Shown: one piece after another, positions 27,047-35,508 of the stretch
Position numbering within the stretch: position 1 is the stretch's first letter
How the letters are laid out: each line of letters opens with the position of its first letter
Assembly: GCA_016713675.1 (NCBI GenBank)
Contig: JADJOS010000005.1
Location: 442,939 to 506,938 of the forward strand
Reading direction: 5' to 3'
Length of the DNA stretch: 64,000 nucleotides
Source of the DNA: Acidobacteriota bacterium
Lineage (GTDB): Bacteria > Acidobacteriota > Blastocatellia > Pyrinomonadales > Pyrinomonadaceae
Notes under the pieces: model-generated
Database searches by the model: none
Seen by the model: only the letters and a program-made list of their open reading frames with translations
What the model was told of the DNA's origin: nothing
Translations under genes and position numbers: made by a program

Positions 27047-28978
27047 TCAGATCGCCGGTTGTTTCAAGATATCGACTAGGCCCCGCAAGCGGGCGGAGTC
27101 AGCCGCGGTCTTCAAGGTGTTCTTTTCGAGAGCCGTCGCCAATTTGTTGAGTTTCACGATCTCCTGTTTGTTCAGCTTTGAACTCTCCGCTTTCTGTATC
27201 GCCGCCCGCGTGTCGGCTATCTGCGATGCCGACAGAGCCTGCGACCGCTCTAGCTGGTCGATGTAGGCCTTAGCGACGACCAATTTACGAGGCCACTCAA
27301 TGCGATGTTGATTCTGCACATTTAGTTCGGCCACCTGTATCGTGCTTGCCGCGTCGATCTCATTCTGTGATAGGTTCTTGGTCGGTGTCAGCTCAAAAAT
27401 GTCCAATCCACGAGCGATCTCTGACGAATAGATACGGCCGTTATACCAATATGCCGACCATGAACCAGCCAAGATCAACATCTTCGGGTCGATTGGCCCT
27501 CGGTCAAAATAGGCGATCTCGAATGGCTTGCCGGCATCGGTAAAGTCCATGATCGAGATACCGCCCTGATACCATGCCTGAACCTTGATATCCCGACCGG
27601 GAACAGGAACGAGCGAGCCATTATGAGCGACGCAGTTTTCACTGTCGCCCTGCGCAGCCGGCAATTTGTAATAGTTCGCGAAATGAAGTTTGTTGTCCTT
27701 CAGATCAAAGATCGCGTTAGCTCCCCATTTGTTCGGATCGTTCTCTCGACAGCGAGCACCCATTCCTCCGCCCCATTCATCAGTAAATACAACTTTCTTG
27801 CCGTCATTTGAAAATGCCGCCGAATGCCAATATGAATAGTTTTTGTCATTGACCGCGTCGATACGTTTTGGATTGGCCGGATCTTTGATGTCCAAAATAA
27901 TTCCGTTCCCCGAGCACGCCCCAGCCGCAAGTCCGATCTCGGAGTAGACGGTGATATCGTGGCACTGGTCGGTATCAGCGGGTTTGGGCTGATCGTGCGA
28001 GCCGCCGCTGTTCAGGGAATTTATAACGCCTGTCCGCGGATCCATAAATATCCGAGGACTCGACACGATCTTTGCGTTTTGTGGGGCCGCAAGCGGAACC
28101 TTGATCACTTCGATTCGAAATTGTGCAGTGTCAGGATTCTTGTCCGGTGATCCGCCCGAACAGCCTACAAGTTCTTCGCTCTGGCGAACCGGAGACGTAC
28201 CCGAAACGTATATGTAAACATTGTCCTTGTCCTTCGGATCGGTCACGAGCGTATGCGTGTGTGAACCACGGCAGGTTTGTACGGCACCGACCTGTTTCGG
28301 ATTGCGGATGTCGCTGATATCAAAAATTCGAACGCCGAGGAACCGGTCCTTCTGGGCTGCCGGCATTCCCGTTGGCTGCTGTCCTGCCGCCGGCGGCGGT
28401 TCCGGAGCAAATCCTTGTGAGCCGCAATCAAGTCTGCCATTTGGCATTTCGACTGACATGAACATCAGGTTTTTATGAACAGATACGTCGCCCTGGCCAC
28501 CGGGGCAAACCATCGAAGTAACCAGCTTTGTCTTTCCGGGCTCGCCAATGTCGTAGATGTTCATTCCGTAGAAATTCCCGAGGAAAAGGTAATTCCCCTG
28601 AAAAGCAAGATCGGAATTGGCAAGAGCGAGGCCGGCATATGCCATTCTTATCGACGGCGGTATCATCGAGGCATCACCCACGCCGAGAGCACCAAGTGCT
28701 TTGGCAACCTTCGGGCCGTTAGGATCGATACCAAGTTGGAAAGCATCAGGCTTTTTCAGAAGCATTAAATGCTTCATCCCAAAAGCAGCTTCCCCCGCGT
28801 CCCACAGCCCCGGCGTCAGCTTGGCCCGCGGATCATTGGCATCAGAACCAGTCATACCTGCCGGTAGCGGCGGTGCCGATTCGAGCGCTGCCTGTGCCGA
28901 CGCGGCCGCAACAAAGCATATACAAACTAATAGGGAAGTGCCCATCAGGCGCAAAACAGTCATCAGTCCTCGGTTCAT
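27047..28978 (-). CDS. Secreted LVIVD-repeat beta-propeller protein
   Basis: A 643-residue exported protein (signal peptide ending near FVAAASAQA). The body has repeated blades of the LVIVD type (NYLFLGNFYGMNIYDIGEPGKTK, FLGVRIFDISDIRNPKQVG, NGIILDIKDPANPKRIDAV, GGISIMDFTDAGKPFEIAYF). The C-terminal ~100 residues are helical and charged, probably coiled-coil. LVIVD proteins are extracellular or cell-wall-associated propellers of unknown activity. The start overlaps the DUF305 gene by 4 bp, so the two are coupled and probably act together outside the cytoplasm. Confidence 0.8.
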   Translation of the reverse strand: MNRGLMTVLRLMGTSLLVCICFVAAASAQAALESAPPLPAGMTGSDANDPRAKLTPGLWDAGEAAFGMKHLMLLKKPDAFQLGIDPNGPKVAKALGALGVGDASMIPPSIRMAYAGLALANSDLAFQGNYLFLGNFYGMNIYDIGEPGKTKLVTSMVCPGGQGDVSVHKNLMFMSVEMPNGRLDCGSQGFAPEPPPAAGQQPTGMPAAQKDRFLGVRIFDISDIRNPKQVGAVQTCRGSHTHTLVTDPKDKDNVYIYVSGTSPVRQSEELVGCSGGSPDKNPDTAQFRIEVIKVPLAAPQNAKIVSSPRIFMDPRTGVINSLNSGGSHDQPKPADTDQCHDITVYSEIGLAAGACSGNGIILDIKDPANPKRIDAVNDKNYSYWHSAAFSNDGKKVVFTDEWGGGMGARCRENDPNKWGANAIFDLKDNKLHFANYYKLPAAQGDSENCVAHNGSLVPVPGRDIKVQAWYQGGISIMDFTDAGKPFEIAYFDRGPIDPKMLILAGSWSAYWYNGRIYSSEIARGLDIFELTPTKNLSQNEIDAASTIQVAELNVQNQHRIEWPRKLVVAKAYIDQLERSQALSASQIADTRAAIQKAESSKLNKQEIVKLNKLATALEKNTLKTAADSARLRGLVDILKQPAI

Positions 28979-29631
28979 CGGTTCTCCTCTACTTTCTTTT
29001 TACTCAGCAAATTCTGCATAATTCTGATCTCAGCCCGCTGCCCGCTGTCGACATCAGTTACGAAATTAAAGAGCTCAGCATCCTGACCGGCCCCCGCCGT
29101 GTCGAGAAGTTCTTTAACCATGATGAGAGCCCCTCCATGGTGCTGGATCATCCCGGACAAAAACAATTCATCAAATTCCGAACCCTTCGCCTTCCTCAGG
29201 GCGTCCATTTGCTGTTCAGACAACATACCCGGCATGACCATTTGGTGTGTTGACGAATGGCCCCCGTGCGAATGCGAACCCGACATTGAAGGCATCGGCA
29301 TCTCGGTGGATTCTCCCTTGGAAATCAACCACCGCTTCATAAAATTTATCTCGTCCGCCTGAGTATGGCTGATTCGAGCTCCCAACAGTCGAATCTCTCT
29401 ATTTTCCGTTCGGGATGCCATCAAGTCGACCATTTCTACTGCCTGGGCATGATGCATGATCATGCCCTGCATAAACTCAACATCCTTTGCCGAACGCGGC
29501 GGCAGCACAGCCCGAGACGTAGACGGCAATACCTTTGTAATCTGCCCTGGAGCACCGGGTCGCACTATCACCGGAGCGGTCTCATCCGTTTGCTGAGCCA
29601 CGATTTGAAGGGATAACAAGAACGTAAACAC
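28975..29631 (-). CDS. DUF305 (ferritin-like fold) exported protein
   Basis: A 218-residue protein with two DUF305 half-motifs (FMQGMIMHHAQAVEM and FLSGMIQHHGGALIM), the pattern of a four-helix bundle with paired His/Met. A His/Met-rich linker between them (MPMPSMSGSHSHGGH) suggests metal, perhaps copper, binding. The GTG start at 29631 follows CGGGAG and gives a short hydrophobic signal (FTFLLSLQIVAQQ); no better start exists before the upstream stop. It is the first gene of the operon with the LVIVD protein. Confidence 0.82.
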   Translation of the reverse strand: MFTFLLSLQIVAQQTDETAPVIVRPGAPGQITKVLPSTSRAVLPPRSAKDVEFMQGMIMHHAQAVEMVDLMASRTENREIRLLGARISHTQADEINFMKRWLISKGESTEMPMPSMSGSHSHGGHSSTHQMVMPGMLSEQQMDALRKAKGSEFDELFLSGMIQHHGGALIMVKELLDTAGAGQDAELFNFVTDVDSGQRAEIRIMQNLLSKKKVEENR

Positions 29632-29846
29632 GACTCCCGCGGTCGCGTGTAAAGCGTGCTTTTGCCGTTGGTTTTAGATGATGGGCTATTCGAAATTGAC
29701 GTTTCGGGCATTTGATTAACACACTACCACAGAAATGCGAACAGCTAAAAAAGCACGGCGCTTTCGTGTTCAAAACAATGAACGCAGGGCTGCCGCAAAA
29801 AGTTTCACAGGTAATCCAAATTTTGGCTCGAATTTACTTGAGATAA

Positions 29847-29921
<75 letters not shown>

Positions 29922-29931
29922 GTTAAAGAAA

Positions 29932-30004
29932 AGTAGGCAGTTTGCACTTGGCGGTTGGCAGTTAAATTACTCTACCGCCCACTGCTGACTGCAAACTGCC
30001 TACT
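29932..30004. repeat. Long inverted repeat between two tRNA genes
   Basis: Perfect 15-bp arms AGTAGGCAGTTTGCA and TGCAAACTGCCTACT enclose 43 bases that contain further pairing (GGCGGT/ACCGCC). It fills almost the whole spacer between tRNA-Gly and tRNA-Cys. It could be a MITE- or REP-like element, or a processing or termination structure of the tRNA transcript. Confidence 0.65.
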
Positions 30005-30014
30005 CCATTTGAAC

Positions 30015-30089
30015 TGGAGCGGGAGACGAGACTTGAACTCGCGACTTCGACCTTGGCAAGGTCGCGCTCTACCACTGAGCTACTCCCGC
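30015..30089 (-). tRNA. tRNA-Gly (GCC)
   Basis: Read on the minus strand: acceptor GCGGGAG pairs with CTCCCGC, D-arm GCTC...GAGC, anticodon arm CGACC-TTGCCAA-GGTCG (anticodon GCC), T-arm GCGAG-TTCAAGT-CTCGT, discriminator T and encoded CCA. It lies upstream of tRNA-Cys in the same orientation. Confidence 0.95.
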
Positions 30090-30141
30090 GTCGCAAACCA
30101 TTATTTTAACGTTTGCAATTAGATTGTCAAGTCAGGTCCAC

Positions 30142-31788
30142 TTACTCACTGACCGTTATATCCTTGATAAAACTCCAGTCGCCACTGGGGTTTATCTTGA
30201 TATTGCCTATGCGCTTGTTCGCGACCACCATATTCGACGGATACCAAAGCGGCAGCAACGGTAATTCGTTGCTGACCGTTTGCCAGGTCTTGGTATATAG
30301 TTCCTTTGCTTTTGACTTATCGGTTTCATTGATCGCATCCTCGACCAGTTTATCTACCTCGGGATTCGCGTAACGGCTGCGATTGCAGCACGAGACGTTT
30401 CCGCCGGGAATCTTCGTCGAACTGAACAGATCACGTAAGAAGATCGGGTCTTGGTTGCCTCCGATCCAAATACCGGTGTACATCTGAAATGAGCCTTGAG
30501 CCAACTCTTTTCGGATCGTATTGACCTCAAGCGTTTCGATCTGCACATTTAGGCCGACATCCGTCAACGCACTTTGTATCACCTGTGCATATTGATTGAT
30601 GGCAAGATTGCCTGAGCCGTATTTGAACACGATCGGTTCATTCTTGTAACCTGCCTCTTGTATCAACTGACGTGCCTTGGTCTGATCGAACTTGTATTCG
30701 GTGCCCGCGTTATATGCCCAAGACTGCGGCGGAAGGATCGAATTTGCGACCTTCGCCTGCTCAAACAACAGGTCGGTAACGATCTTCTGCCGGTCGATCG
30801 CATAGCCGATGGCCTGACGGATCTTTACATTGTTCAGCGGTGCGGATGTCGTGTTGAACACAAGATATTGGATATTCGAACCATCTGTTTGCTCGACCTT
30901 GAGAGTCGGGCTATTGCCGAGAGATTTTAGTGTATCGGGCGATATATTATTTGGATTGGGGGCCAGGTCCACGCCTCCAGTCTGCAGTTCGGCCTGTAAG
31001 GAATTGGCATCTGTCACCGTTTTGACACGCACTTTCTGCACCTTCGGAGCTCCTTCCCAGTATTCCTGATTAGCGGCAAGTTCAACAATATTCTGCGAGG
31101 CATCAAGGCTGACAAATTTGAATGGCCCGGTGCCTAGTGGCTGATCTTTCTGCCGTGCGACCGAATCAGTCGGTATGATAGGTATCGCAACAAGGTTAGA
31201 GAGAAGCTGATTTTTGAGCGAGGGCCTGGTTACTGTAAATACAACTGTTTTTACGTCGGGCGTTTCGATCGATGTGATGTGAGGAACACGTTTGGTTTTT
31301 GGCTCTTCGACCGGCTTCACCGCAGGTGTTGCCCCAACAGGTGCCTCGGGCTTTGCCGGAGCAGGTGTCTTTGAGGCATCGACCTTATCAAGCGGCACCG
31401 TATCAAAAAAAGCTCCGGACTTAAATCCATTGCTCTTGAAAAGCTCGTCAAACGTATATTTTACGTCCGCAGACGTGAAATCTTGCCCGTTGTGAAACTT
31501 TACACCGTCCTGAAGGATAAACGTTATAACCTTGCCGTCCGCAGACGTCTTGATCTCTTTCGCCAATTCGCCGACATAGTCAAAATTCGCGTCCTTTTTC
31601 ACCAGCGAATTGAAGATCAAGTTCTTAACCCTCTCTGCAGCTGCATCCGAGCCCGTCATCGTAAGCGTGTCAAAAGCCGTGAATTTCTCAGGCAATGCAA
31701 CGGTAACGTATTCAAGGTTGCGTTTACGGCACGTCGAAGCAGTGGCGAATAATGAGACAACAAGTGCAAGAAATATTAGTTTACGCAA
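30142..31788 (-). CDS. Family 5 extracellular solute-binding protein (peptide/nickel type)
   Basis: A 548-residue lipoprotein-like SBP: signal MRKLIFLALVVSLFATASTC with a candidate lipidated Cys20 (the lipobox is imperfect). Family features include SADGKVITFILQDGVKFHNGQ, TSADVKYTFD, LGTGPFKFV and NVKIRQAIGYAIDRQKI. A Pro/Ala/Lys-rich segment at about residues 137-168 interrupts domain I, where usual members have a short loop. No permease or ATPase genes are nearby, so this is an orphan binding protein, perhaps for oligopeptides. It lies 15 bp after the NagZ-like gene, hinting at cell-wall peptide recycling. Confidence 0.85.
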   Translation of the reverse strand: MRKLIFLALVVSLFATASTCRKRNLEYVTVALPEKFTAFDTLTMTGSDAAAERVKNLIFNSLVKKDANFDYVGELAKEIKTSADGKVITFILQDGVKFHNGQDFTSADVKYTFDELFKSNGFKSGAFFDTVPLDKVDASKTPAPAKPEAPVGATPAVKPVEEPKTKRVPHITSIETPDVKTVVFTVTRPSLKNQLLSNLVAIPIIPTDSVARQKDQPLGTGPFKFVSLDASQNIVELAANQEYWEGAPKVQKVRVKTVTDANSLQAELQTGGVDLAPNPNNISPDTLKSLGNSPTLKVEQTDGSNIQYLVFNTTSAPLNNVKIRQAIGYAIDRQKIVTDLLFEQAKVANSILPPQSWAYNAGTEYKFDQTKARQLIQEAGYKNEPIVFKYGSGNLAINQYAQVIQSALTDVGLNVQIETLEVNTIRKELAQGSFQMYTGIWIGGNQDPIFLRDLFSSTKIPGGNVSCCNRSRYANPEVDKLVEDAINETDKSKAKELYTKTWQTVSNELPLLPLWYPSNMVVANKRIGNIKINPSGDWSFIKDITVSE

Positions 31789-31803
31789 ATCGGTAAGCCC
31801 TCC

Positions 31804-32910
31804 TCAGCGGTTCAGATATGTATTAAATTCAGTGATCTCGTCAGAGATAGCGGCCAAACGGGCCGTGTCAAATGGGAGTGGTTCGGACAATTGCGATTTC
31901 AAAGCGGCGATCCGAGAGAGGGAGCTGTTGATACGATCTTCGCTAATAGCACCCTTTTCCACTGCCGATAGAACGGCCTCAAATCCGTCGCGAATGTTCC
32001 TTGGTTCGGCACAGATCGCCAAAAGGTCCTGTCCCGCATTTACGGCCATCACACACGCGGAACCCATGCCGTAATTCTTCATTATTGCGCCCATTTCAAG
32101 GTCGTCAGTAATTGCGAGCCCGTCATATCCAAGCTCACCTCGAAGCAGTTGTGAAATGAAATTATAACTCAATGAAGACGGTAAAAGTTTGCCATTTTCG
32201 TCAACTTCCTGCAAACCAACATTGGGGAAAGCCGCATGTGCGGCCATAAGAAGATGAACTTTTCCCATGCCGAGCAGTTTGCCGTATGGCATGAGATCTG
32301 TGCCGAAAAACTCTTCCTCGGCGACTCGTACCGAAGGCAGCTCCTCATGGGAATCTACCTTTGCAGCCCCAAGTCCAGGGAAATGCTTAATACATCCGAT
32401 CACCCCGTTATCCTGCAAAACATTTAGAAATTCGCCTGCAAGCTCGACCACATCTTCAACCGATCGGCCATAGGCACGTGAATAAAGCCCGTTGCCCGTT
32501 TGTTCGCGCTCGTAATCGACGACATCGACCACGGGTGCAAAATTCATATTGAACCCTAATATACGCACCGACTCAGCAATTAGCTTCGCGAGTCGCGATG
32601 CATCTTCGGCCTTTTTGATCTTATTTGCTGCCGGCATTGGCGTTAGTATCCGCCTGAGCCTGTCGACAATACCACCTTCCTGATCGAGGCTCAGAAATGG
32701 GACAACCGGAAGGGCTCTTCGGAGATCATCGAGCAATTTACGCGTTTGTCCGGCCTCACGAATGTTCCTTGTAAACAGACAAATTCCCCCCGGCGACACA
32801 TCATTAAGCAACTCGAGCGTTGCGGCATCGACATCCGGCCCGGCGATCCCGATAACGAATAGTTGTCCGACCTTTTTCCGTAGCGGCAGGGAATTTAGCT
32901 GTTTGATCAT
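31804..32910 (-). CDS. nagZ: Beta-N-acetylhexosaminidase, GH3 (NagZ-like)
   Basis: A 368-residue GH3 enzyme. The NagZ-type motif KHFPGLG-AAKVDSH carries the Asp-His general acid/base dyad (Leu rather than His after PG, an accepted variant), and ITDDLEMGA holds the nucleophile Asp. LSLDQEGGIVDRLR is the substrate-binding stretch. NagZ removes GlcNAc from 1,6-anhydro-muropeptides in cell-wall recycling. There is no signal peptide, consistent with the cytosolic family. Co-directional with the solute-binding protein 15 bp downstream, so probably one operon. Confidence 0.88.
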   Translation of the reverse strand: MIKQLNSLPLRKKVGQLFVIGIAGPDVDAATLELLNDVSPGGICLFTRNIREAGQTRKLLDDLRRALPVVPFLSLDQEGGIVDRLRRILTPMPAANKIKKAEDASRLAKLIAESVRILGFNMNFAPVVDVVDYEREQTGNGLYSRAYGRSVEDVVELAGEFLNVLQDNGVIGCIKHFPGLGAAKVDSHEELPSVRVAEEEFFGTDLMPYGKLLGMGKVHLLMAAHAAFPNVGLQEVDENGKLLPSSLSYNFISQLLRGELGYDGLAITDDLEMGAIMKNYGMGSACVMAVNAGQDLLAICAEPRNIRDGFEAVLSAVEKGAISEDRINSSLSRIAALKSQLSEPLPFDTARLAAISDEITEFNTYLNR

Positions 32911-32976
32911 CGTGAAAACCTAGATGCTGAGTTTACCAGTCACGAGATTTTTTATAAAGTTGGTTGGAACAAGCAT

Positions 32977-33306
32977 ATGAGCGAAGATTTTTATTGCGAG
33001 AGTGTTCTCAGCGGTTTGATCGAGGTGAACAAGGTGCTCGAAACCGAGAATGTGCTTGCTTACCATCACACCCGGCCGTTTTGGGAAACACACATTGTCG
33101 TAATTCCCAAACGACACATATCATCACTAATTACGATCGATGCAAGCGACAATGATCTATTTCTTGAGATGTTCGAAGTGATCCGCCGCGTCGCAACAGA
33201 TGTCGTAGGCGAAAAAGGGGCTGCTCGTGTGTTGACAAACCTAGGTGAATACCAAGATTCAAAACACCTGCACTTTCACGTCTATTCCGGCGATCAAACC
33301 AACTAG
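32977..33306 (+). CDS. HIT-family nucleotide hydrolase/transferase
   Basis: A 109-residue histidine-triad protein. The active-site motif is HLHFHV near residue 98, and ETHIVVIPKRHISSL is the typical second-strand region. Such proteins cleave nucleoside phosphoramidates or related phosphoesters. The start is divergent from nagZ with a 66-bp gap, and its end converges on the asparaginase gene with a 6-bp gap. Confidence 0.88.
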   Translation: MSEDFYCESVLSGLIEVNKVLETENVLAYHHTRPFWETHIVVIPKRHISSLITIDASDNDLFLEMFEVIRRVATDVVGEKGAARVLTNLGEYQDSKHLHFHVYSGDQTN

Positions 33307-33312
33307 ACCTAA

Positions 33313-34368
33313 CTATGTTTCTTCGGGCTCCGGTGCTTTGAAGACAAATTTCGAATCGAATACTCTGCCGTCCGGGTATCGCGAGTTTGTGACCGAATAC
33401 GTGAATCCGCTCAAGACCGAGAACGCCCCGACCTCGCCATTCTTAGAAACAGCAACAAAACCAACCTGAGTTTCGCGAGCTTTTTTCTGATCGCGTCGCA
33501 CAATACGCGTCACGGCTTCGCGGCAGGCTTGTTCAGGGGAGCGGCCCATTCTCATTAGTTCAACCACGAGGTGTGTGCCACAGATCCGGATCACCTCTTC
33601 TCCAACACCGGAACTTGTCGCTGCTCCAACCTCGTTGTCGACAAACAGCCCAGCTCCGATGATCGGCGAATCGCCGACGCGGCCGTGCATCTTGAACGCC
33701 ATGCCACTCGTGGTTACTGCTCCAGATAGGTTGCCTCGTGCGTCTATGGCTATCGTACCCATCGTATCGTGATTGGCAGATCCATTCGGAAAGAACGATG
33801 GGGCTGCCAGTGTGCTTTGACCTACTTTCTGGTTTTCAATATTTGCGATCGGCTTGTAGTTCGATTTCTCAAGCCACCTTCTCCATTCCTTTTTAGCATC
33901 GTCTGAGAGTTTTGCAGGAATCCGTTCGAAGCCATTTTCGATCGCAAATTGAGTCGCACCATCGCCTGACAGAAAGACGTGTTTCGTCTTTTCCATCACC
34001 ATACGGGCTACGGAGATCGGGTGCTTAATGTGTTGGATATAAGCTACGCTCCCTATATCCGCTCTGTGATCCATTATCGAAGCATCAAGCGTGACGTAGC
34101 CGTCGCGGTCTGGATAGCCATCGAGACCGACGCAACAACTCGCATCGTTCTCCGCCGATATAGCCGCCTGCTCGACCGCGTCGATCGCCATTCCTTTTTT
34201 TGCAAGCACTCTCCAAGCCGCAGCGTTTGCCGAAATACCGCTGTCCCAAGTCGAGACGGCCAGCGGGCGCGTAAAAGTGGTGCGGCTTGGAGCGTCACTC
34301 GAACTGGACACAGCGGCGAAAAGTGGCATTGCGGAGACGGCCTTCAAAAAATCTCTACGATTTGTCAT
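33313..34368 (-). CDS. Ntn-hydrolase asparaginase (glycosylasparaginase / isoaspartyl peptidase family), Tat signal
   Basis: A 351-residue precursor. The autocleavage site is HDTMGTIAID, where Thr becomes the N-terminal nucleophile, followed by GNLSGAVTTSGMAFKMHGRVGDSPIIGAG, as in N4-(beta-N-acetylglucosaminyl)-L-asparaginase. The N-terminus NRRDFLKAVSAMPLFA is a Tat-type signal, so the enzyme should act in the periplasm. It may hydrolyse glycoasparagine or isoaspartyl peptides; the choice cannot be made from sequence. Confidence 0.88.
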   Translation of the reverse strand: MTNRRDFLKAVSAMPLFAAVSSSSDAPSRTTFTRPLAVSTWDSGISANAAAWRVLAKKGMAIDAVEQAAISAENDASCCVGLDGYPDRDGYVTLDASIMDHRADIGSVAYIQHIKHPISVARMVMEKTKHVFLSGDGATQFAIENGFERIPAKLSDDAKKEWRRWLEKSNYKPIANIENQKVGQSTLAAPSFFPNGSANHDTMGTIAIDARGNLSGAVTTSGMAFKMHGRVGDSPIIGAGLFVDNEVGAATSSGVGEEVIRICGTHLVVELMRMGRSPEQACREAVTRIVRRDQKKARETQVGFVAVSKNGEVGAFSVLSGFTYSVTNSRYPDGRVFDSKFVFKAPEPEET

Positions 34369-34398
34369 AACTCGACATTTTACGACCTGCGGGGCGGT

Positions 34399-34443
34399 AA
34401 TCGAAATAGTAGGGACCCAAAATTTCGATTTCCTTGCTATAAT
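34399..34443 (+). promoter_or_regulatory. Promoter -10 box with flanking inverted repeat
   Basis: A perfect TATAAT (34438-34443) lies 40 bp before the ATG at 34483. The region where a -35 would sit is occupied by the inverted repeat AATCGAAAT / ATTTCGATT (34399-34407 and 34422-34430). There is no good -35 hexamer, so the repeat may bind an activator or repressor. Confidence 0.45.
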
Positions 34444-34482
34444 CTATTGAAAACCTACATCTGAAAGTGAGAGAGCTCAATT

Positions 34483-35502
34483 ATGCTTAAGCGTCTGATC
34501 ATCATCGGCCTATTCCTGATCTCAGCGTCAACTATTTCTGTTGCCCAATCAGTTTGCGACGGCAACCAGATCTTTTCGCAGAAAGATTGTCTAGGCGACG
34601 CGGTTTCAACTGTTGAAAAAGCGTTGTTTGACCTAGTGGCAGATTACCGTTCTTCTAAAAAGCTTCCGTCATCAAAATTGTCTTTGTCGCTCAGCAAACT
34701 TGCCAATCGCCATCTGATCGACATTACCACGAACTTGAAGGCATTTACCCATAGTTGGAGTAACTGCCTGTACGATATCAAAGACGAAAAGACATGGCAT
34801 TGCATTATCGATTCACCAAGACGGTTAAACAGCGGCTACCTCGGCCAGGGTTACGAAACGCTTTATGTTACGTCTGAACTGAAAGCGAACGTCAAAACGG
34901 CTCTCGATGCATGGAAGAAAAGTACGTTGCATAATTCGATCATCACTAACCAAGGAATGTTCAAGGATCTGCCTTGGGAAGAGATCGGGGTCGCGGTGAA
35001 CGGTAATTACGCGTGTTTGTGGTTCGGCACACCTAAGAAAGCACTGCCGTTCAGCGAACAGTCGACAGGGCTCGGCATAACTTACGATCAGATCATCTCA
35101 GGCCTAACAAGTATCGTCCCACTTAAACAAGAATCGTCGACGGTAGAATCAACAAAGTGGAAAGGGATGTCTGCCGACAAGACGGTTTCGATGGATGTTT
35201 ACGGTACAAAAAGGGACATTTCTGAGGCCAAAATGTCTATAACCGCCAAACTCCAGGCCGGCGGGGAACTCAGCAAACAGAATTTCAATGTTCTGATGAC
35301 GTTACTGAAGAACGCGTTTCCGACATGGCCCGACCGTGAATCGTGGTTTCAAGGTTCGCTAAAGGAGATCGGAATGAACAACTCAGTTGTAAAAACGAAA
35401 GTGCTTGGCAAAAATCACGTCGAGATGAAATATGGGGCTGGCGGAGCAATAGTCCTCCAAATAATGCCTCGGTCAGCCGTTCGGGCTATCGAGATCGATT
35501 AA
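34483..35502 (+). CDS. Exported CAP/SCP-like protein
   Basis: A 339-residue protein with signal peptide (LIIIGLFLISASTISVAQ). Residues of about 45-190 resemble a CAP domain: SKLANRHLID, AFTHSWSNC (the fsH position), then ALDAWKKSTLHNSIIT (the aWl-SpgH-nil position) and EEIGVAVNGNYACLWFG. The remaining C-terminal half is unrecognised. CAP proteins bind lipids or act as peptidase-like factors outside the cell. The call is by motif only. It converges on mutS with a 6-bp gap. Confidence 0.6.
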   Translation: MLKRLIIIGLFLISASTISVAQSVCDGNQIFSQKDCLGDAVSTVEKALFDLVADYRSSKKLPSSKLSLSLSKLANRHLIDITTNLKAFTHSWSNCLYDIKDEKTWHCIIDSPRRLNSGYLGQGYETLYVTSELKANVKTALDAWKKSTLHNSIITNQGMFKDLPWEEIGVAVNGNYACLWFGTPKKALPFSEQSTGLGITYDQIISGLTSIVPLKQESSTVESTKWKGMSADKTVSMDVYGTKRDISEAKMSITAKLQAGGELSKQNFNVLMTLLKNAFPTWPDRESWFQGSLKEIGMNNSVVKTKVLGKNHVEMKYGAGGAIVLQIMPRSAVRAIEID

Positions 35503-35508
35503 CACTAT

